NCBI GenBank assembly: GCA_000620945.1
Contig: JHZO01000006.1
Span: forward strand, 1 to 64,000
Source of the DNA: [Clostridium] viride DSM 6836
GTDB lineage: Bacteria > Bacillota > Clostridia > Oscillospirales > Oscillospiraceae
Direction: 5' to 3'
DNA length: 64,000 nucleotides
Positions 61,502 through 64,000 of the stretch are shown in pieces. A model generated the notes under the pieces. The model saw nothing but the letters and a program-made list of their open reading frames with translations. It made no database searches and had not been told where the DNA came from. The position numbers were made by a program, and so were the translations under genes. The stretch's first letter is position 1. Each line of letters starts with the position of its first letter.

Positions 61502-62656
61502 ATGAGATTTAAGTCAGGTATTCGCCAAAGAGGCGATTCATTTCAATTTATCGTCTCCGTTGGCTTTGACGGAAATGGCAAGCAAGTTCGCAAGTACGAT
61601 AGCTTTAAGCCATCCAAGGGTTTGAATGAACGTCAACTCAAAAAGGCAGTCGAGACGGCTTATGATGAATTTGTAGCAAGGGCAAGGAACAACCAGTCAC
61701 TGAGGGAAACTATGCGATTTTCAGAGCTTGCAGATCTATATTTTTCCCAGTATGCCCCCAATCGTCTTAAGGAGATTACGGCATATACATACGAGGGTAG
61801 CTACCGAAAGAACATAAAGCCTGTGTTTGGCAACACACGGCTCAAGGATATATCTACTACAAGTATTACTGAATTCCTTCTCATATTAGGGGAAACAAAA
61901 AAGAGTCAGACCGTACGAAAAAACAAGAATATCATGCACAGCATTCTTAAATATGCGGTTAGTCAGAAAATTATCCCTGAAAATCCCTGTGTGGGAACCG
62001 TTTGGGACCGGGATGTTGATGCTAATGTGTCTAAGATCACCAATGTTCTGACCTCAGAGGAAGCCAAAATGCTGATGCAATTAACGGAGAAGTACACCCC
62101 TTTTCACACGGTGATTCGCTTATTGCTACTGACTGGGCTCCGAAGTGGAGAAGCCTTGGGGCTAACTTGGGACAATGTTGACCTAAAGAATAAAACAATT
62201 TTTATAGACAAAACACTTACCTATGTAAAAGGCAAATACTTTTTATCCACGCCAAAGACCAAAGCAAGCATTCGAAAAATTGTTATTGATGACCAAACTG
62301 TGGAAATGCTGCGCAGGCACAGAGCTGAACAGGACAAGCTCAAGGCTATTGTGGGGGCTGCATGGCAACAACCCGATTGCGTTTTTACTTCTGCTACAGG
62401 TCATTTTTACGACCGCAGTCTGCTGAATACGCAATTCCGAAAGTTCTTGAAAAAACATCCGGAGATTCACAAAGTTACTGTCCACGGATTGCGGCACACT
62501 AACGCATCACTACTTATTCTGGCTGAGGAAAACCTTGATGCAATCAGCAAGCATCTTGGACATGCCTCTGCGGATATCACAAGTCGGGTATATTCGCACA
62601 TGCTGGCAGAGGTACAAGTTAGAATTACCAAAACGATTTCTGGAGTATTACGGTAA
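61502..62656 (+). CDS. int: Tyrosine-type site-specific recombinase (integrase)
   Basis: A 384-residue integrase of the Tn916/phage type. An N-terminal arm-binding domain (GIRQRGDSFQFIVSVGFDGNG) is followed by a SAM-like core-binding domain (about 65-150) and the catalytic domain with R in LLLTGLRSGEALGL, HGLRHTNASLL (H-x-x-R), H in LGHASADITSRVYSHML and the nucleophile Y within it. All catalytic residues are present, so it may be active. ATG 61502 follows GGGAGGTG. No attachment repeat was found next to it. Confidence 0.95.
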   Translation: MRFKSGIRQRGDSFQFIVSVGFDGNGKQVRKYDSFKPSKGLNERQLKKAVETAYDEFVARARNNQSLRETMRFSELADLYFSQYAPNRLKEITAYTYEGSYRKNIKPVFGNTRLKDISTTSITEFLLILGETKKSQTVRKNKNIMHSILKYAVSQKIIPENPCVGTVWDRDVDANVSKITNVLTSEEAKMLMQLTEKYTPFHTVIRLLLLTGLRSGEALGLTWDNVDLKNKTIFIDKTLTYVKGKYFLSTPKTKASIRKIVIDDQTVEMLRRHRAEQDKLKAIVGAAWQQPDCVFTSATGHFYDRSLLNTQFRKFLKKHPEIHKVTVHGLRHTNASLLILAEENLDAISKHLGHASADITSRVYSHMLAEVQVRITKTISGVLR

Positions 62657-62664
62657 AGTATGTT

Positions 62665-62699
62665 AAGAGGAATTTGCCGAATGGCAAGTTCCTCTTTTA
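62665..62699 (+). terminator. Integrase gene terminator
   Basis: AAGAGGAA...TTGCC pairs with GGCAA...TTCCTCTT and ends in T. Confidence 0.8.
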
Positions 62700-62964
62700 A
62701 ATATATTATCAAAACATGTATCGTAACATGCAACTTTACTTTGCGAGAACATTACTATGTAAAGGCTTTTTGCTTCTTTGCAATGTCAAAAAAACTTGAC
62801 AAAGCAGTTCCGTTGTGAAGCAAAACAAACTGTAGCCACTATATAAGAATTAAAATATGAGGAGCATTTACTGGCCTTCAAATAGCTAAATATATATAAA
62901 TACTCGGTGTAGGAGTTTTCTATTACGGTACTACGTTGCAAAAAGCTTTACAATACCAAATTAA

Positions 62965-63009
62965 AAAACCCAAGAACTGCTCATAGGTAGCTTCTTGGGT
63001 TTCTTTTTG
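62965..63009 (+). terminator. Terminator upstream of the Spo0A-like gene
   Basis: AAACCCAAGAA/TTCTTGGGTTT encloses a 15-base loop and ends in CTTTTT. The stretch 62700-62960 shows no gene. Confidence 0.75.
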
Positions 63010-63083
63010 ACTTAAGTTTTCATTTACTACAAATTATGCTATTATAATGTGTTGGATAAAATGAAAAGAAGGAAGTGATTTTT

Positions 63084-63842
63084 TTGCAAGAAAGCAAAAT
63101 AAGAGTAGTAATAGTCGATGATAGTATCGAAGTTACTTACCTGCTAAAGTCTTTTCTAATGAAGTGTACTTATATAGAAGTAATAGGTAATGCAATGGAT
63201 GGGACTAAAGCTATACAATTAATTAATTACCTATTGCCTGATGTAGTTATTATGGATATTGTAATGCCTGAATTGGATGGTTTAGGCGTTCTTGAATATT
63301 TTAATTCAGTAAAGCTCAACAAAAGGCCTGTATTTCTTGTATTAACTGCACTGGGATTATCAAATATTACGAAAATGGCAGTAGAAGCTGGTGCAGATTA
63401 TATTATGCTAAAGCCTTTTGATCCTGAAACTCTAATCGCCAGAATTAGGAAGCTAATGGAAAGTAAAGAAGATAAAAATATAATACTCCAAGATAACTTA
63501 GGGAAAAGAATACAATGCGTTTTTCGAGATTTAGGAATTCCAGAAAATTTAAAAGGATATAACTATTTAATTGAAGCTATCAAGATTGTATTAGAAGATT
63601 TAAAAAATATAAATTCAATCACAAAAACCGTGTACCCTGCAATAGCACAGATCAATGATACAACTGCTATGAGAGTTGAAAAGGCAATTAGAAATACAAT
63701 AGAAATTACTTGGACAAGAGGCAACTTGGAGAAAATTGGAGAGATATTCGGAAAAGGTACAAAGATGAGGCCAACTAATACAGAATTCATTGCGGGAATT
63801 TACGAATACATAAATAAAGAAACTAGGAGCTGGTATTATTAA
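63084..63842 (+). CDS. Spo0A-like response regulator (accessory paralogue)
   Basis: 252 residues. The receiver has VVIVDDSIEV (acidic pair), the phosphoacceptor D in VVIMDIVMPELDG, T in LVLTALG and K in LKPFDPE. The C-terminal half has the Spo0A effector signatures: DLGIPENLKGYNYLIEAI, ITKTVYPAIAQ, and RVEKAIRNTIEITW, followed by a KMRPTNTEFIAGI recognition-type end. Start TTG 63084 is chosen because AAGGAAG lies nine bases upstream; GTG 63075 touches it. It lies beside the integrase rather than next to spoIVB. It is probably a mobile-element paralogue of the sporulation master regulator. Confidence 0.88.
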   Translation: MQESKIRVVIVDDSIEVTYLLKSFLMKCTYIEVIGNAMDGTKAIQLINYLLPDVVIMDIVMPELDGLGVLEYFNSVKLNKRPVFLVLTALGLSNITKMAVEAGADYIMLKPFDPETLIARIRKLMESKEDKNIILQDNLGKRIQCVFRDLGIPENLKGYNYLIEAIKIVLEDLKNINSITKTVYPAIAQINDTTAMRVEKAIRNTIEITWTRGNLEKIGEIFGKGTKMRPTNTEFIAGIYEYINKETRSWYY

Positions 63843-64000
63843 AAAAATAATTGGGAATAGCATAATTTATTTTTTCGTTCTATTATTATTTGTATTTATG
63901 TTTTTGGGATTTCATAATTATTACTATCAAAATTCTATTTTATTATTTATCCTCAATTTTATTTTATCCGGCATGTTGCCGATTTTCGTAGCATTCTTAG
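63838..64000 (+). CDS. Membrane protein N-terminus, runs off the window
   Basis: An open frame overlapping the Spo0A-like stop codon reads IIGNSIIYFFVLLLFVFMFL and later LLFILNFILSGMLPIFVAFL, two hydrophobic helices. No ATG/GTG/TTG is seen at its start (an ATT lies eleven bases after AGGAGC), so the start is unsure. It is likely cotranscribed with the Spo0A-like gene. Confidence 0.4.
   Translation, partial: MKKIIGNSIIYFFVLLLFVFMFLGFHNYYYQNSILLFILNFILSGMLPIFVAFL

Noticed and set aside
62965-63009. Terminator before the Spo0A-like gene as a right att copy of the rpsI repeat
   Set aside because: It shares only GGGTTT-CTTTTTG with the rpsI terminator and has a different stem, so the similarity is generic.

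Overview
The window looks like the chromosome of an anaerobic, spore-forming Clostridia-type Bacillota. Evidence is an oxygen-sensitive class III ribonucleotide reductase (nrdD with nrdG), the SCIFF peptide and its radical SAM maturase (a clostridial marker), spore maturation genes spmA/spmB, a Spo0A paralogue, an HrcA-type CIRCE operator and strong Shine-Dalgarno sites. No species is assigned.

Layout. (1) 1-1190: the 3' end of a 23S rRNA, tRNA-Lys and tRNA-Glu, a 5S rRNA, then tRNA-Asn, -Met, -Trp, -Asp and -Thr, closed by a terminator. (2) 1348-19200, core chromosome: a CoA-disulfide-reductase/rhodanese/TusA/DsrE fusion, a low-molecular-weight phosphatase, an isolated amidase-holin pair, a DUF2207 membrane protein, an HD hydrolase, a divergent MarR/MATE pair, gdhA, a class V aminotransferase, an ECF S component, an Orn/Lys/Arg decarboxylase-family enzyme, the SCIFF locus and a two-component system. 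(3) 19400-22900: a decayed prophage (small terminase, truncated large terminase, YmfQ-like tail protein) interrupted by an AT-rich insert with a broken gene. (4) 23008-39763, core again: nrdD under paired NrdR boxes, hemerythrin, enoyl-CoA hydratase and acyl-CoA dehydrogenase, nrdG, NUDIX, methyltransferases, an internally deleted abrB, spmA/spmB, recG, CIRCE-htpG, a TtcA-like thiolase, and rplM-rpsI.

(5) 39777-64000: directly after rpsI the sequence becomes visibly AT-rich and accessory. The rpsI terminator core (33 identical bases) recurs at 45129, as expected for an integration hotspot. The region holds broken genes (flavodiiron fragment, flavin oxidase with an in-frame stop), three c-di-GMP proteins (GGDEF/HD-GYP, GGDEF, GGDEF-EAL), an azoreductase, MarR plus a DHA2 drug pump, a nitroreductase, an SDR enzyme, Fic and RelB-like genes, several repeat families, a MITE-like element, and an excisionase plus tyrosine integrase followed by a Spo0A paralogue.

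The most unusual item is at 57370-58386: a Rep protein with HUH-endonuclease motifs followed by a superfamily 3 helicase, the architecture of Reps of circular single-stranded (CRESS) DNA viruses and related bacterial plasmids. A circovirus-like nonanucleotide TAGTATTAC lies 154 bases upstream, and a diverged second copy of the convergent relB/rep 3' ends lies at 53281-53578. The accessory region reads as several mobile elements stacked downstream of rpsI.
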